A stretch of DNA of 64,000 nucleotides. It comes from Lytechinus pictus (lineage: Eukaryota > Echinodermata > Echinoidea > Temnopleuroida > Toxopneustidae). The notes beneath the pieces were generated by a model. The model was not told the origin of the DNA, did not search any database, and saw only the letters and a list, made by a program, of their open reading frames with translations. Positions within the stretch are counted from its first letter, which is position 1. Each line of letters opens with the position of its first letter. Location of the stretch: contig NC_087254.1 of assembly GCF_037042905.1 (NCBI RefSeq), forward strand, positions 23,599,103 through 23,663,102, given 5' to 3'. Positions 35,701-50,800 of this stretch are shown one piece after another. Both the position numbers and the translations under genes were made by a program.

Positions 35701-38700
35701 GCGTTATTATAGTTTTGGAAATCATATTTTAAGTGCAATGTTATGATATATTCATGTCACTCTACACTTTCAAGAAAATGAAATTTGGCTCCCTGGCCTC
35801 AAATGGTCTCATGTATAAAAAAAAATTTATAGAGAAGTTAAGCCATAATATTATAGACATAACACAAGACTGGTATGTTATAAAATATGCAACAGTGCCA
35901 TGTCACTTGCTCCAGCGACAGTTGCTCTGATAGAAAGTTTTCACGTTAAGCCAAACATAAAGTCTACCTTCCAAACTAAATAAACCCTTATCCTTATCTT
36001 CACATTATTCTAAACAAAAAACTCCATTACAATCCTAACTCTAACCAATTTTTGGTCTGACATGCACTTACAAAATGTTGCGTAATATCAGAACCGCGTA
36101 CATGGGCGTCGCAAATTTGGTCTCAAAAGATGCGCAAGACTTGAAAGTAAAAATTCAGCAAGCGGCTCAGTCAAAAAATTTTGTACGGTGAAAATATCGT
36201 GTGAATCATTGAGGGGGGAGCCTCCGAGGCCCCCCCCCCCCAGATAGGGTTAAAAAATAATCTCTAAAATCCACTGAATAGTTTTGTTGAGAATGGATTT
36301 GATAATTTTTTATGATATAATAACAATACATTTTTTAAAAACTTATTGGTAAAATTGTGGATAAGAGTTTGATATCCTGCACACGCATTTTAAGAAAATG
36401 AATGATCTGCAATTTATTTGCTATTTTCTGCTTACCTCAACAACCGAGTAATCCATGGAGGAAACATTAGAGAAATCTAAGATGGCTGCAGGCGGCTTCT
36501 CCTGGATGAGAGCTTTGTCGTCAAGGAGGTTCTGAAGCTCACCTACTGCAGGAAACCTGAGACCTTGCTCCATATGGATAATAACAACACTCCGATCCTC
36601 CTCTTCATCAGACTAGGGGGGAAAAGTAGGAAACATGATGGGTGGTATTCTGATAATAAAACCTGGGTTTAACCCTCGTCTAAACTAGAATTTTAAACCT
36701 CACTTCTATGGAATGCTGGACTTCATACTAATTCTTAAACATTTGTGGCAAATATAATGTACCAATTCATTCAATAAAATTCATGATATTTTGCATTTTC
36801 CTATTCCCATTTCAAAACTCAATCATTTTTTGGACAACTTTTTGCAGCAGGATGAGAATGATTTTTAATCAATCAATAGGTTTACAACTAGCTCTCCACA
36901 AAAGTGTGGTCTTATCATCCCAGGTTTAACTAAACCATGGTTATCAGACATAAAAGACCTAGAAGGCTCTCACGAGGTCAATCCACCAATGCTCCTCAAA
37001 ATCAAATTAGCAACAATCATTACTTGTTTCACTAATTTCTATATAAATTTTTAAAACAAAGATGTTTGAATATTGTATTTGTTAAAATGCAAGATAGCAG
37101 CAACATATAACGAGAAGAAGTCAATTGCATTTTCAAACAGTACTTTTGTTGTTTTCATTGTGTTACCAATTTTGAGTGTGTAATGACTCAGGAATGGTGC
37201 CACATACTACATGTACATTGGATATCGACATATGTGTTTGGTATGTCATACAAAGGATTTCATTTCTATAGACAATCTCTCATGAATGGAGGTAAAAATT
37301 AATTCAGCCTTGCCTTTGAATATGGCTTATGCCATACACCTAAAACAAAGTCATTCATGTAAAGGCCTGGTCCAAATGGCCGACAGACACAAAACGTATT
37401 CATAACAAATACAGCGGACAAGCAAAATGTTGGGGTGGCTCCATCCATTTTCATCCGCTCCAGACAATGGACAAAATGGGCGAACAATGAAATAACAGTG
37501 GACGGTTTCTCAATAGATATAGAGCGTATGAACGCATGCAAAGAGTACACAATGGGTACATAACTTTTTCCTACAGATGGCAAGATTCTTTTTCGCTTTA
37601 CATCCTCTCTGCATCCGTAAGTGCAGTGGGACAGGGCCTTAACTTCTTAATATTTGTGGATTAATTACTGTCATTTAATATTCATATTATACCCACAATA
37701 TATTTAAGTTTTCAGATTATTTCTTCTTGGTTTTATTCAATTTCTCATTTGATTGAAATTAGAGGCCCCTCAAGGGCTGAACATAGTACTTTGTTTATTT
37801 CTCATATAAATTTGATGTAACACCCTGAAAACTAGAAGTATACAACTAATGCAGTCCATGAAGCAATCATCATATTCTCAAATCTGATATTTTTTTAAAT
37901 TTCATTCGGCAGTGATATGTTTGAAGAACACCAATTATTTTCTCCAAGAGTAGGTCCAATTAAAAATATTTACTGTGTATTACTCTTTGAGCCTCATAAT
38001 TTAACTCTGGTGTAACAAAACCATGATCAAAGTCTGGGTAAACATCATGGGGCAGCTAAATGTCTCCCCAAAAGTCCATTTAGACTGTATGCGTCTTGAG
38101 GTTTCCTGGAATATATTCCCAATTGTTAATGTTGAAGAAAATTATTGCAGTTTTCATTTCCAGACAGTTTGGTAATGATTAGAATGCCAAATCTAATCTC
38201 GAATTCATCATCTTGTAATAGATATTATTTCACATTTTTCTACTCATGGTTAAACATCAAGTTCAACCATCGTTCAGAACGCAGGCCCATACATATGAAG
38301 CTCAAACAAGAAGTTTCAGTTCCCCACCCCACCCCCCCCCCAAAAAAAGAAATGGCAAAGAACATCAACACTCACAGTGAAGCCAGGTTTGCCATAGGGA
38401 TATAGCAGCATAAGGAGATCTACTAAGATACCGATAATGGTGCCATACTCAACTCCCAGCCACAATGAAACAAAAAAGGTCATGGCTAGGGTGATAAGGT
38501 CAGGTTCTGAAAGTAAAATAGAATTGAATCAAGAAAAATAATGAGTAAAATGTTGATGGTTATAACGATGATGACGACAATTCAAGTTTAGATTCAAATT
38601 TACTAGTCATTTACAAAGTAAATCAAGACATACATTCACATTCCCCCGATTTCTACAATTACAGCTCAAGACAATTTTTTTTCTCTAAAAAAACATATAA

Positions 38701-41700
38701 AAAGTTGATTTAAAAAAACAACAAGCATTTTTATATCTTTGTGTGAATTGGAGTACTGAAAAAAATACTGTTTTAGCAAAGGCTATGTTCCTGCACAAAA
38801 TGGCTTGCAATCATGAGTGAACTTCTTTGTTTGTTGTTATATTATCAAATGTATACTCATTACTGAGTCAAAAAGTAAAAGGTATGTGAATGTGTGATGG
38901 CAAAAAGAAACCTTTCAAAATGACTTACTCCTGATCCTCCACAGCTTGACAACAATGTGGTAATCTATCATAAAGATGACTGCATAGATAATCACAGCTG
39001 CTAATGAAGCCTTAGGAATATAGAAGAATACTGGTGAAAGGAAAGCAAGAGAGATGATGACCAGTGTCCCTGTAATGATGCCAGAAGCCTGGGTCATTAC
39101 CCCACTCTGCTCGTTAATCGCTGACCTGTCGGACATAAAACATTGACCCTTTCATCATTAGCTTATTACAACTCACTAAATTGTCTCTTGTCACCGACAG
39201 ATTATAAAATTGGAAATGGAGTGTGGAAAGTTTGAAGGGAACTTGTAACAATCAAGCAATAAAAAATATTATGTTAAAATAGCTCGAAAAATACATGGTT
39301 TGTGCATCCCACCAGATTCCCAACACCTGGGTTGAGAGTGGAAGAGATGGTATAAAAATACCAAGAGAAGGAAATTACTTTTGTTTGATGCCCACCACTG
39401 CCACCCTAAAATGTACACTAATAAAAACAATAAATGTCCCTCTATCACCAATTGCTAGGTTTTGTGCTAAAGGGCCCTGATCTATTAATTCTGATATCTA
39501 TCATCCCACCGCTGCCACCCTACAATCTACAGTACTTAATAAAAACAATCATAAATGTCCCTCCATCATCAATTATTATGTTTTGTGTTAACAAGACCCT
39601 GATCTATTAATTTTGATGTCTATCATCCCACCGCTGCCACCCTACAATCTATAGTAATTAATAAAACAGTCATAAATCTCCCTCCATCATCAATTCTTAT
39701 GTTTTGCGTTAACAGGACCCTGATCTATTAATTCTGTCTATCATCCCACCGCTGCCACCCTACAATCTACAGTAATTAATAAAAACAATCATAAACGTCA
39801 CTCCATCATCAATTCTTGTGTTTTGTGTTAACAGGACCCTGATCTATTAATTCTGATGTCTATCATCCCACCGCTGCCACCCTACAATCTACAGTACTTA
39901 ATAAAAACAATCATAAATGTCCCTCCATCATCAATTATTATGTTTTGTGTTAACAAGACCCTGATCTATTAATTTTGATGTCTATCATCCCACCGCTGCC
40001 ACCCTACAATCTACAGTACTTAATAAAAACAATCATAAATGTCCCTCCATCATCAATTATTATGTTTTGTGTTAACAAGACCCTGATCTATTAATTTTGA
40101 TGTCTATCATCCCACCGCTGCCACCCTACAATCTACAGTAATTGTAAAAAATCAATAATAATGTCCGTCTATCATCAACTGCTATGTTTTGTGTTAACAG
40201 GAGTCTGATCTATTATTCTGGCATCTAGCATCCCACCGCTGTCACCTGAAAATCTACAGTAAGATAAAAACTCAACAGGTAATGTTGAACCATCAATCTA
40301 CATTAATATTGTAGGAATCTTGTAAAATCAGCGTAGTAAATGGTAGACCACATATTAGGATTATTACCTGGCACATCAGATACTAGTGTTATATCATGTC
40401 TTCACAGTTTGTTTTTGTGTGAATAATATGCAGAACACAGATTTTATCTTTATTTCCCTTTAAAGGATGCAAATTAGATTTGCTACAAAGTAGTATGATG
40501 AATTGTTTATACCTTGAAAAGCTGCCTGTTATAGGATACCCCGATATAAACGATGAACCAATATTACAAGCACCTGCAGAAACAAAGCAATATTGATAAA
40601 GATTTTATCTATTTTTGTTAATTTATCTGCAATTAGAGTCAATTTACTTAAAATTCTAAATACAAAACAACCATTTGCATTGTTCTTTACAGTAGCCCTA
40701 TATAACACCACCTCAAGTCCTCAACTATTCAAATTTTACCAGGTTTCAAACCCATAATGCAACATTCTGACCAGTGTAGTCTTGTAATATAGGCCCACTT
40801 GAATGATAAGACACTAATTCACTATACAATATCACAAAAATTATGTTTATACCAAGTACCTCTCAAAATATTTTTGTTTCTCTAAACAAATGAAATTATA
40901 GTCTAATTTATCCTCTGCATTACTAAATGTTATCTCAAAAGGTATATTTTTCAGACTAGCTATTCATAACACACACTCAATTAGAGACAAACAGTGTTGG
41001 TCAGTGTTCCATTTATTGATATTTTTAGAAAAAACGTAATTTTTAAAATGGAAATGCTTCTTTTAAATTATAGGCTTTGTTTGTCTACAAAAAAAAAAAT
41101 CATATTTTGTACAAGTGTTTGTTTCCATAGCTTTCATATGTTTTATCATTAAAACCAATGTAAACTAAGTAAAAAAAACTGATATACTTTATGTAAATCT
41201 GAAAGATACATCCAAAAGTTTTTATGGTAAATCCATCAATCAATTTGAAAATGAGAGTACCATCATACCTCTTCCCATACCTCCAAAATTAACATCACAA
41301 GTTTATAGGGACAGCTGCTGCCAAAGTTGAGAGCAAATATTTATCAATGAAGCAATCAAGCAAAAAAATAACTCATAATTACTCACCTATCGCTATAAGC
41401 TCTTGGTTTGTGTCTACACGGTAGCCATTTTTACGGGCTGTTGGTAGCAACATAACAAGGATAGAAAGATATATCATTAAGACTTACACTTTCCCAATTT
41501 AAATTATGGAAAAATCAAATTACATCAAACTTTCTTATAATTCATTTTCATATTCATAAATATCATACTGCAAACATGCATATCAACGAGTTAGAGATGA
41601 ATCCCAGCTAAGCTCACATTGAGGAACCAAATCCTGTCTTGTCACTCATGGATTTATATACAACAGCATCAAAGAACGTGAGTTTGTAAAATCACAAAAT

Positions 41701-44700
41701 ATAAACTTCAACAAGTGACTTCTTATATTTTTAGTTGTTAAATATTCAGGGGGACATTTCTTATAAAAAGAAGTCTATAAGGTAATGCAATCATTCAAAT
41801 CATCAAATTGAATGAAAAAAAAAGAGTCAAAATATTGTCAATAACTTTCATTCACAAATACAGCTAAAGTATAAATTTGCAGAACTCCCATCATACATTC
41901 TCATCCTTTAAAATAATAATAATAATAATTGGATTTATATAGCGCTTTTTCCAAAGGATACAAATCGCTATTGATGGAATAAGACAAGTTAAGGTTTATA
42001 GTTATATAAGTGTGTTTTGAGAGGTTTTTTGAAGAGGTCAAGAGAAGAGAGGTTTTGAAGAGATGGAGGGAGTTTGTTCCAAAGACCGGGGGCAAGAGAT
42101 TGAAAAGAGAGGTTTTGAAGAGATGGAGGGAGTTTGTTCCAAAGACAGGGGCAAGAGATTGAAAGGAGTTTGCCTTTACTTTTTTTTTATCTTTTAAAGT
42201 AAAGTTTGGATGAAAATCGAAATAGGATCATTGGGAATCAAGTAACATGTAACCATAAATTTGTGCAACCCATTTGCCACTTTAAGCATTTTGTGAAGGA
42301 AACATTTATACATACAAAGAGGTGAACTTGAGAAGAATTTATGTAATCTAACAAAGATATGTGGGTCATTTATTTCTACAGACATTTCTAAGATTGAATG
42401 AAATGTGATTTTGTATCATGGCAAATGCTGAAACTAATGAGAGGGGATTGGAAGTGAAGCGTGATAAAAGGAAAGTTATTTCAATCAATGGAAAATGCAA
42501 ACACAATAATTATTAAGCACTCTACATGTATCTGAATGTTAAAAATCAGAAAATAGCATGAAATACTTCACTTTTGTTATGTAAATTCCACATTGTCTAA
42601 TTTATGCAAATTTGCTGTAAAACAGTTATAGCATTAGCCACAGGCCTGATTGGCCATACTAAAATAATCTCTTAATTAATGAACATGAACTTTATACCGT
42701 AATACAGAGGTATGACAATTGAGCTTACAATCACAAAATATCTTTGCAATTAATATAAAGTCATATGAAGTCTATAAAGTGGCCGTAAAAGTAAGAATCA
42801 AAATAATGTACATGCAAATAGAAAAAGCCTCACTAGTACACCCAAGTACATGGAGAACTACTGCCTCATCTTTTGTACATGCCAAAAATATAATCAAATA
42901 TTATTGGTTATGTAAACATTCAAAAGCCACTTACCAAACCCTTTGACAATAGCTATATTTTCCAGGAAGCCAAGCATAGGAATGATTATTAGACCTATAT
43001 TCAAGTTCTGGCAACAGGGGGTTAATGCAACAGAAAAACAAACAAGCAATTAGTAAAGACATGCAAAGCAAACAAAAACTTCAGAATAGAGGTTCTAATG
43101 AATACTTCACAAAAATGGAATAAAGCTTTTTCAAATACTACAGGTTTGAATTAAAACTACTCTCCTAATTCATGCATATCTGTGTTTGTTTTCAGTACAA
43201 TGCACAATTGGTCAGCAGAGATTTTTCAGGTTTTATGGCATAGCTATTCTAAATTCAAATATAATTTATCAGCTTCAATAGATATTTTAGAAGTCAAGGT
43301 GAAAAATGCAAGGGAATCAAAGTTGGAAAAAACATGCAATTTTACTTTTGCATGCACTATGTTACTATCTATCTATCAAGTATGGTGAAAAATAAATAAG
43401 CCATCTCATTTATAGAAAGACAAAGAAGAAAGTAATATTCAGAACATGTCACAAACATTTTCCACACGTGGCAAATTTTGCATATTACTGAAAAGAACAA
43501 AGCTTAGAATTATCAATCATTGATTAACAGCCTGTATAAAGCGTTGGAAAAGGTGCAAGTTGCATGTAAATTGACCTATCAATCTAATATTTCAAGCACA
43601 AAATCACTTTTTAATGACTGATTCTGTACAAAAATTGTAACTGTCAGTTAATTGTTTTTAATGCCCTCTCTAAATCATGTTAAAAATTTTCTATTCTTTA
43701 AAATGAACGCACTTTGAACACTCATCTTACAAATTTGATGCTTACATATTACAATGCTACATACAAAAGAAGTGTCCTGAAATTCTGACCCTACTCCATA
43801 CTTGAAAAGGGTTCTATACAAAAACAAAAATCCCACATTTCTTTTTAGTTGGGGATGTCCTCAATATCAAATTTTAAATCATATCTTTCACACAAATTAT
43901 GTTAAGATATCCTTTTCAATTTTATCTGATAATGATGAAAAGTCATGGGGAAGCTGCCTTTGGCTAGGCTTATAGGTTCATTACAAAAAAAAAACTACGC
44001 CAATAAATTATTTATAGCCTTGAGTTTCAAATTTCACATTGTGACACATCATCAAACAGCTGAACTTGTGGAAAAGCAATCGCAATCACAAACAAAGCAT
44101 AAAGCGGTGTTACGTAATCAGCGCAAGTATGTCAAGAAAGATCTAGAAGGATCAAATAATTAAACAGGTGAACCAGAACTAAAAAATTTTCACTTTGAAC
44201 ATGTAAGCATGTTACAGGATGTTGGTTTGTGTTAACAGTCATGAGACCTGTAATTGGAGCCTAGGACTTAGGATTGTCGCCAACCTAGATAACCGAAGGT
44301 AAATGAGGGCCTTGACTCGAGTTCAGTCAGAATTGTGCTTTCTTATTTTTAATCTCACTAGTCTGATGGGCTTGAATACTGGACAGATCTAATATGAGTA
44401 CTTAAATAAGCCTTTTGCAAATAGTGTGCCATTCAATATCTCTGTGATTCAGGACTTTTCGGTCGCTTTAAACTTTGAAAATGAATAATTTAGATTAATC
44501 ACACTTTAATAAAGGTGAACAATTTACCGGTAGTAAATATTAACATCAAAACACAATAATAACTTGATAAATGAATGAACAAAGACATCAATCAATCAAT
44601 AAACTCATTAATACATAACTTAATAATGGATGAATGAAAGAATGAATGGATGGATTAATGGATTTAAAAAATCATCAAATCAACGAACCCACAATCTATA

Positions 44701-47700
44701 TAAGAACAAAGTGACAAAGAAATTGAGAAATAAATAAATGCAGAAATCACAATTTAGTAAACTCCAACATTTTTAATGGAATGGATGATTATAGATTGGT
44801 TTATTGTCACATTTAAAAAGTTCTAATATGTTTTTCATGATGATGGCAAAGAATCTTTTATCCATTTGTATGTGTGTGCATGTGTGTGTGTGTGTAATTA
44901 CATGACACAGAGCTATCCTATTTCAAACCAGATTACCATGTCATTCGCAAAATTAGCCTAGCATTAAGACTTTTACAATATTTCAGAGAAATACTCTCTA
45001 TCTCAAGCTATACACATATACACTGTCAAGCTTCGAGTCTGCACTTTATTAATCCTCTTCATAAAAAAACGTATTGGTAATTTTTTGGTGTAAGGGCTAT
45101 ACACTGTACACTAAGCCAAAAAGAACTGACTTATTAAAATAATAAAATTATTATTAAACTGGCAATAAATAATTCATGTACAAGTATTATTTTTACTTGA
45201 GCATATTAAAGCTTTATACAGAAGTATAATGAAAGAAAGTAATTAATTACACTGATCTCATTAGGACTTGAACTGCAATGGACAGCTGTGAATGTTTGTT
45301 TTTCATTAAAGAGTATTGACATGGTTACTTTCATTAAATGTTCTAGCATTGTTAAAACGATATATGGTCATAAGTTGACCCAGTTCTAGTCCAGGCATCA
45401 TAATGATTTGTTTACTAGCATAATCCTGATCTGAACCAAGACTGTGTATACTTATCTCACTAGAAGAAAAACCTTGCAACTTTTTGTTATTCCTGACTTA
45501 TTTGCTGAATTAAAAAAACTATCTCCATCTGTTTAATACAGGGACTATTCTCCTGTCCAGGGGAGGGGATAATGTAACATAAATAGATAAGGTCAATAGT
45601 AACAATTGAATTGTAACTATTAATCGAGGGTAACTTTTGCGACATGGTTTGCCATAGACCAACAATTACGCTTGATTGAATTCTAAATTGGTTGTTGTCT
45701 CATTTATGCTATGTTGCCCATCTATCACCAAAAAAATATGTTACGACTATTATGATTTATAAACTATACTAATGAGCATGAAAGGGACTACCCATTCTCT
45801 TTCCCGCACATGTGGAACATCCCTGAATATTGTTGTGATGCGAAGTGAATTTCTTACTTTGATAATGTTATCTGCTCCAAAGTTTGGTACAGCCAGGGGA
45901 GGGAGGCCATCTGTGACATTACCAACAATGGTAAAAACGTCGTCATTGCCACTCTCATGGAGACCATATGTTATAGCTGCTGCTATGATGACGATGACAG
46001 CGTTACGAGCTATAGAAGAAGAAAAGAAACAATGAAGGTTGGACATGTAAGCTTATACATGTAGCCATATTCAATAGCTACCTTCCTAGTATTGAGTGAT
46101 AATATTCTCCTCTTCCTCCTTCATTTTTTTTTGCTCCTACTCTTGGTCCTCCTCCTTCCTCTTCCCCCTCACCCTCCCCTCTTTCTCTATCTTATTCACC
46201 TCCTCCTCCACATTCTTCTCATTTATCCTTATTTGTATTTTCTTTATCCATCTTCTTTTCTATCGGCTTGATTTTTCTTCTTCTTGAATTTGTCTTCCCC
46301 TCTTTCTTCTTCTCCTTTCTCCTCCTAATCCTTCTTCTTCCTCCTCCTTCTTCTTCCTTCCTCCTCCCTTCCCTCTCCCTCCCTCCTCCCTTCCCTCCAC
46401 CCCTTCCTCCTCCCTTCCCTCTCCCTCCCTCTTCCCTTCCCTCTCCCTCCCCCCTTCCTCCTCCCTTCCCTCTCCCTTCCCTCTCCCTCCTCCCCCCTTC
46501 CTCCTCCTTCTTCTCCCTCCTTCCTTCCTTCCTTCCTTTCTTCTTCTTCTTCTCTTTCTTCTCCTCCTACTAAACTTCTTTGTGTCTTCAATAGCTTCAT
46601 GAAGTCTACTTCACCATCAGTGATTATACATGCCTCATTCAAAACAATGTTAACCAATATATATTTCTACTATACATGTACAGTTATGTTGACACTTCAA
46701 AAGTTGTGAATACTTACCAGTTCCAAAAATCCAGATGAATTTCCAGAGTATCTTTTTTCTTATTGGTGGCTTTTTCCCCAGCTTTTCTATTCTTTTCTGT
46801 GCCTTATTCTTCATGAACTGTTTGGAATAAAGATAATCAATGATAAAATGACATGATTAGTATATTAAAAGCATTATAAAATTAAGTCATAATGTTAATT
46901 ATATTGATGTACATGTACTATGTTCCAGACTCCAAAAGATGTAGGAAACATTAACTTTCATTCCTTTCCACTCTTGAGAAGACAAAGGGACGTGCACATT
47001 ATACTTGACACATATTATACAAGCTTCAAGGAATCACAAGAGGAATGGATAAATTACAATCTACTTACTCTCATTAAAGCAAGTGCAACAATACAGCTCA
47101 ATCCAAGCGTAAGGTCTTGCCACCTAAACAAGGATGGAGAAAAAAAAAGAAGAAGAGAGAAATTTATTCCTTCAACAGTCATCCAAACTTCCAAAGTATA
47201 AATTATAATTTCCTCAATAATGTCCATCGGATAGCATAATTGTGGTGATGATAGAACTCCTAGAAGCTGCTCCACCTGACTACTACTACTACTACTACTA
47301 CCATTGTTCAAATGTATACTACTACTACTCCTACTACTCCTCCTACTACTACTACTACTACTACTACTAATGTAGCTGCTACTACTACTACTACTACTAC
47401 TCCTACTACTCCTCCTACTACTACTACTACTACTACTACTACTAATGTAGCTGCTAATACTACTACTCCTACTACTACTAGGCAATTCCATAAAATATGT
47501 ACGTCCGACCCCCTATATGTGGGACCTTCATGAAATTCTTTGTTTCTGATTTCTTGTTTTTTGACAGTCTGTAATGCTCTCAAATGACCATGACTTGGTC
47601 AGTTTATGAAGTGAAGTAAAACCTGAGAAAAATGGGGGTTGGACGTACAAAAAGGTTGATTATTTTATGGAATTGCCCTACTGCTGCTGCTGCTGCTGCT

Positions 47701-47713
47701 GCTGCTGATGCTG

Positions 47714-47752
<39 letters not shown>

Positions 47753-47812
47753 CTACTACTCCTACTACTCCTACTACTCCTACTACTTCTACTATTACTA
47801 CAACAACTACTT

Positions 47813-47856
<44 letters not shown>

Positions 47857-50800
47857 GCTGCTGCTGATGCTGCTACTACTACTACTACTACCTCTAGTAC
47901 TACTATTACTACTACTACTACTAGCAGTAGTAGTATTACTCCTCCACCACAATTGTTCAAATGTGTAGTATCACTATTTCTACTACTTTTACTTCTACCA
48001 CTACTACTACTACCACCATCACCACCTGCTACTACTACTATACTATTCCTAAACCAGATGTACAGCAGAGTAAATTTGTACCATGTAATCTCACTTGCAA
48101 CAAATACTTAAACTGAGCACAGTATTAATTCTATTTCTACATACATTTCAAAAGAAATAGCTTTCGCGAGTTACATCTTTTGTTTCATGTACTTTCAGAT
48201 ACAAGATTGGATATATTGATGGCAGTGATTTACATGGAGGTAACAAGTCCTCTCAATTAAAGAAAAATAAGTCCTGTTCACTTCCGCATTAAATACAAAC
48301 CCACAGTTATCTTCGAATAGTGCATAAAATACCACAAATAAAAAAATGTTAATCATAAACTCAAAACATATATGAATGATCTTTCAGTAATTACTGGGAG
48401 GTGATAATCAGAGAGCAAATATAGTCTGCTCAGTTATCATGGACTAATGGAATTTTATAGTAATGAACTTTGATCACTTCCAGCTTTACTAATGAAGGGT
48501 TCATCTGATATATATGGTTATGTGTCATGAAGTCGCCGACTTTCACATTACATGGTTATTTTTGCTTCAGTTTGCATTGTCTTTCTACCTTCAAAAGTCT
48601 TTATAGAATGGATGAGAAAATCCCTGCAATCTGATTGGTTGAGAGCTATGCAAGAATTTGTACTGGGCTGCATGAACGATACCGTTAATCAAAACAATAT
48701 TCACTGTAAACAAGCTATCGCCCAAAAAGGTAATTGTGATGTCATTGCGCATGTTCTGTTAGGCTTGTTTATGTCAAAATTTTGAATTTTCTACTCTCTT
48801 AATTTATTCATTTTGTTAAATTAGTGTGGACAGATCTCACATACTAACACAGGATATGTTGTTCATTTGGATGATGAATTGAGAATGTAGCTTTTGAGTC
48901 CTTTCTAAAAACCATATAAGAATAAGAAGTATTTTGATTACTGGTATTTGTTTTTCTCTTCAGATTATGACCTTTAGAATATTGACCCCAATCTTAAGAT
49001 TAGAAAATCTGACTATACATTTTGAAAACCATTGTAGTTAAGAAACAAAGTGCATAGCTTCTGCACCCCCCCCCCCTTCCCCCCATCATGATGATCATCA
49101 TACAAAAATCTTTGAAATATTGCAAATTATTCACAAAACTTGTACAAATATACAATTAGGAAGCTGCTTATCAAATTCTATTGCCTCACCACAAGGTGCT
49201 ATGCAAATATTTACTGTTTAAATATAGTGTTTGAGCTTTACACTCTGATTTGATCAAATTCACTTGTAAAATATAAGTAATACTACTAAACAATACATGC
49301 AAAATCAAAATTTCTTAAAGTCATTTCCCAAACACTCACTAACACGTTTTCACTTTCTTAACCCTTGGCAGATTAATTTATTTTCATTTCACTTTTATTT
49401 ATTCATTTAATTTTATTTTCATTTTTGCTGTTGTTGAGTAGCCTGTTATCAGCTTGGAATTTCCCTTTAATATAACCAAAAAGTTGTAATGCAGGATTTA
49501 TTAGAACTTCCAGCCCAGCTGAATACTAGAATACATGTACATGTAATGCATATGCACTGTAAATGGAATGATTCATTGCTCAGATATACTTTTCCAGAAA
49601 ATAAAACACTTGCTGGAGTTTTAATCTTATGAATAACGATAAATCAGTTATACCGTATACACGATAACATTAGAATAATACCAAAAAGGGAATAGCTTAT
49701 GAATTCTTTGTAATGGAAAGTACTTTGGTAGAAAACAAATACATACCCTGTATCAAAAATATAAACATCAGAAGTTCCTGTCATTCCTTTATGATTATGA
49801 GACATACAAGAAAATGAAAGTATATACTATATTTCTTAAATTTGACTTATTTTTTAATTAAAAATAATAACATATATATAACAAACTCACATTTTATCTG
49901 TTTCTAAAAAGGTGGTTCTGAATAGAAATGATTAAAGTGTTTATCAATTGTGCCACAGGATTTATAATTTTAACATGAGCATTTGTAATAAATAATGTAA
50001 CAAGTAATTACCTTGTTTCCTTTATATGCTTGAATGTCTCGATGAGGTCATGAATAAAAGTCTCTGACGGGAATTTCACACCTAGAATTGTTTTGACCTG
50101 ACTCATTGCTATGGTAATAGCTGATGCAGAGGTAAAGCCTGATATTACCACCGCAGATATATAGTTGGCAATAAAACCTTCGGAAAGACAAAAAATGGAA
50201 ATTGAAAGTTAGTGACACCATATTGGACATTTTTTAATCACGTTCCAGATCGTCACGTTAATTGACTATGTCTGCATGATCATGTCATATTTTGAATAAA
50301 AAGGGGATTCTTTTAGCATGATTTGTAGGCCTGCACAAAATGGAGGCGATCTTTTAAAAAGGTTTGCTCTGGTGAGCTTATGCACTGACCCTTAATTTCA
50401 TGGATTTGATAAATCTATCAAAGAGTGTACTAAAAATATAAAGGGTTTCTATATTGTAATCGATATTTGAAAAAAAAGGTTGAATTTGGGGATGAAGAAC
50501 AATCTTGTTCACACCTTGAAAGTCAACAGGAATTTAATGAACATCTAAATTAAATTAGCACATGCAGCTCCAATATACAACCGGGGCATAGTACATGTAT
50601 ATATTACAGTACAATATTGCAAGGCCAAAAGCGTGATGTAGATGATGGGCTAAAGGATTTATATGCTATTGGTAACACTGTCATCCCCTATATATAACTG
50701 CATGGTCTGCAGCCAAACAGAATCCAAGGGCAGTTCTAAATAAGTAACCATCAGTCATTAAATGACCCTGGATATCAAGGCATTCATGCATTAATTACAT

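Noticed and set aside
46268..46657. ORFs rich in Pro/Leu/Ser (+) and Glu/Gly/Arg (-)
   Set aside because: They are translations of the polypyrimidine tract inside an SLC26 intron.
47632..48111. Long ORFs with poly-Thr, poly-Leu, poly-Ser or poly-Val on both strands
   Set aside because: They are translations of the ACT/CTG triplet repeat in all frames and contain no other protein-like sequence.
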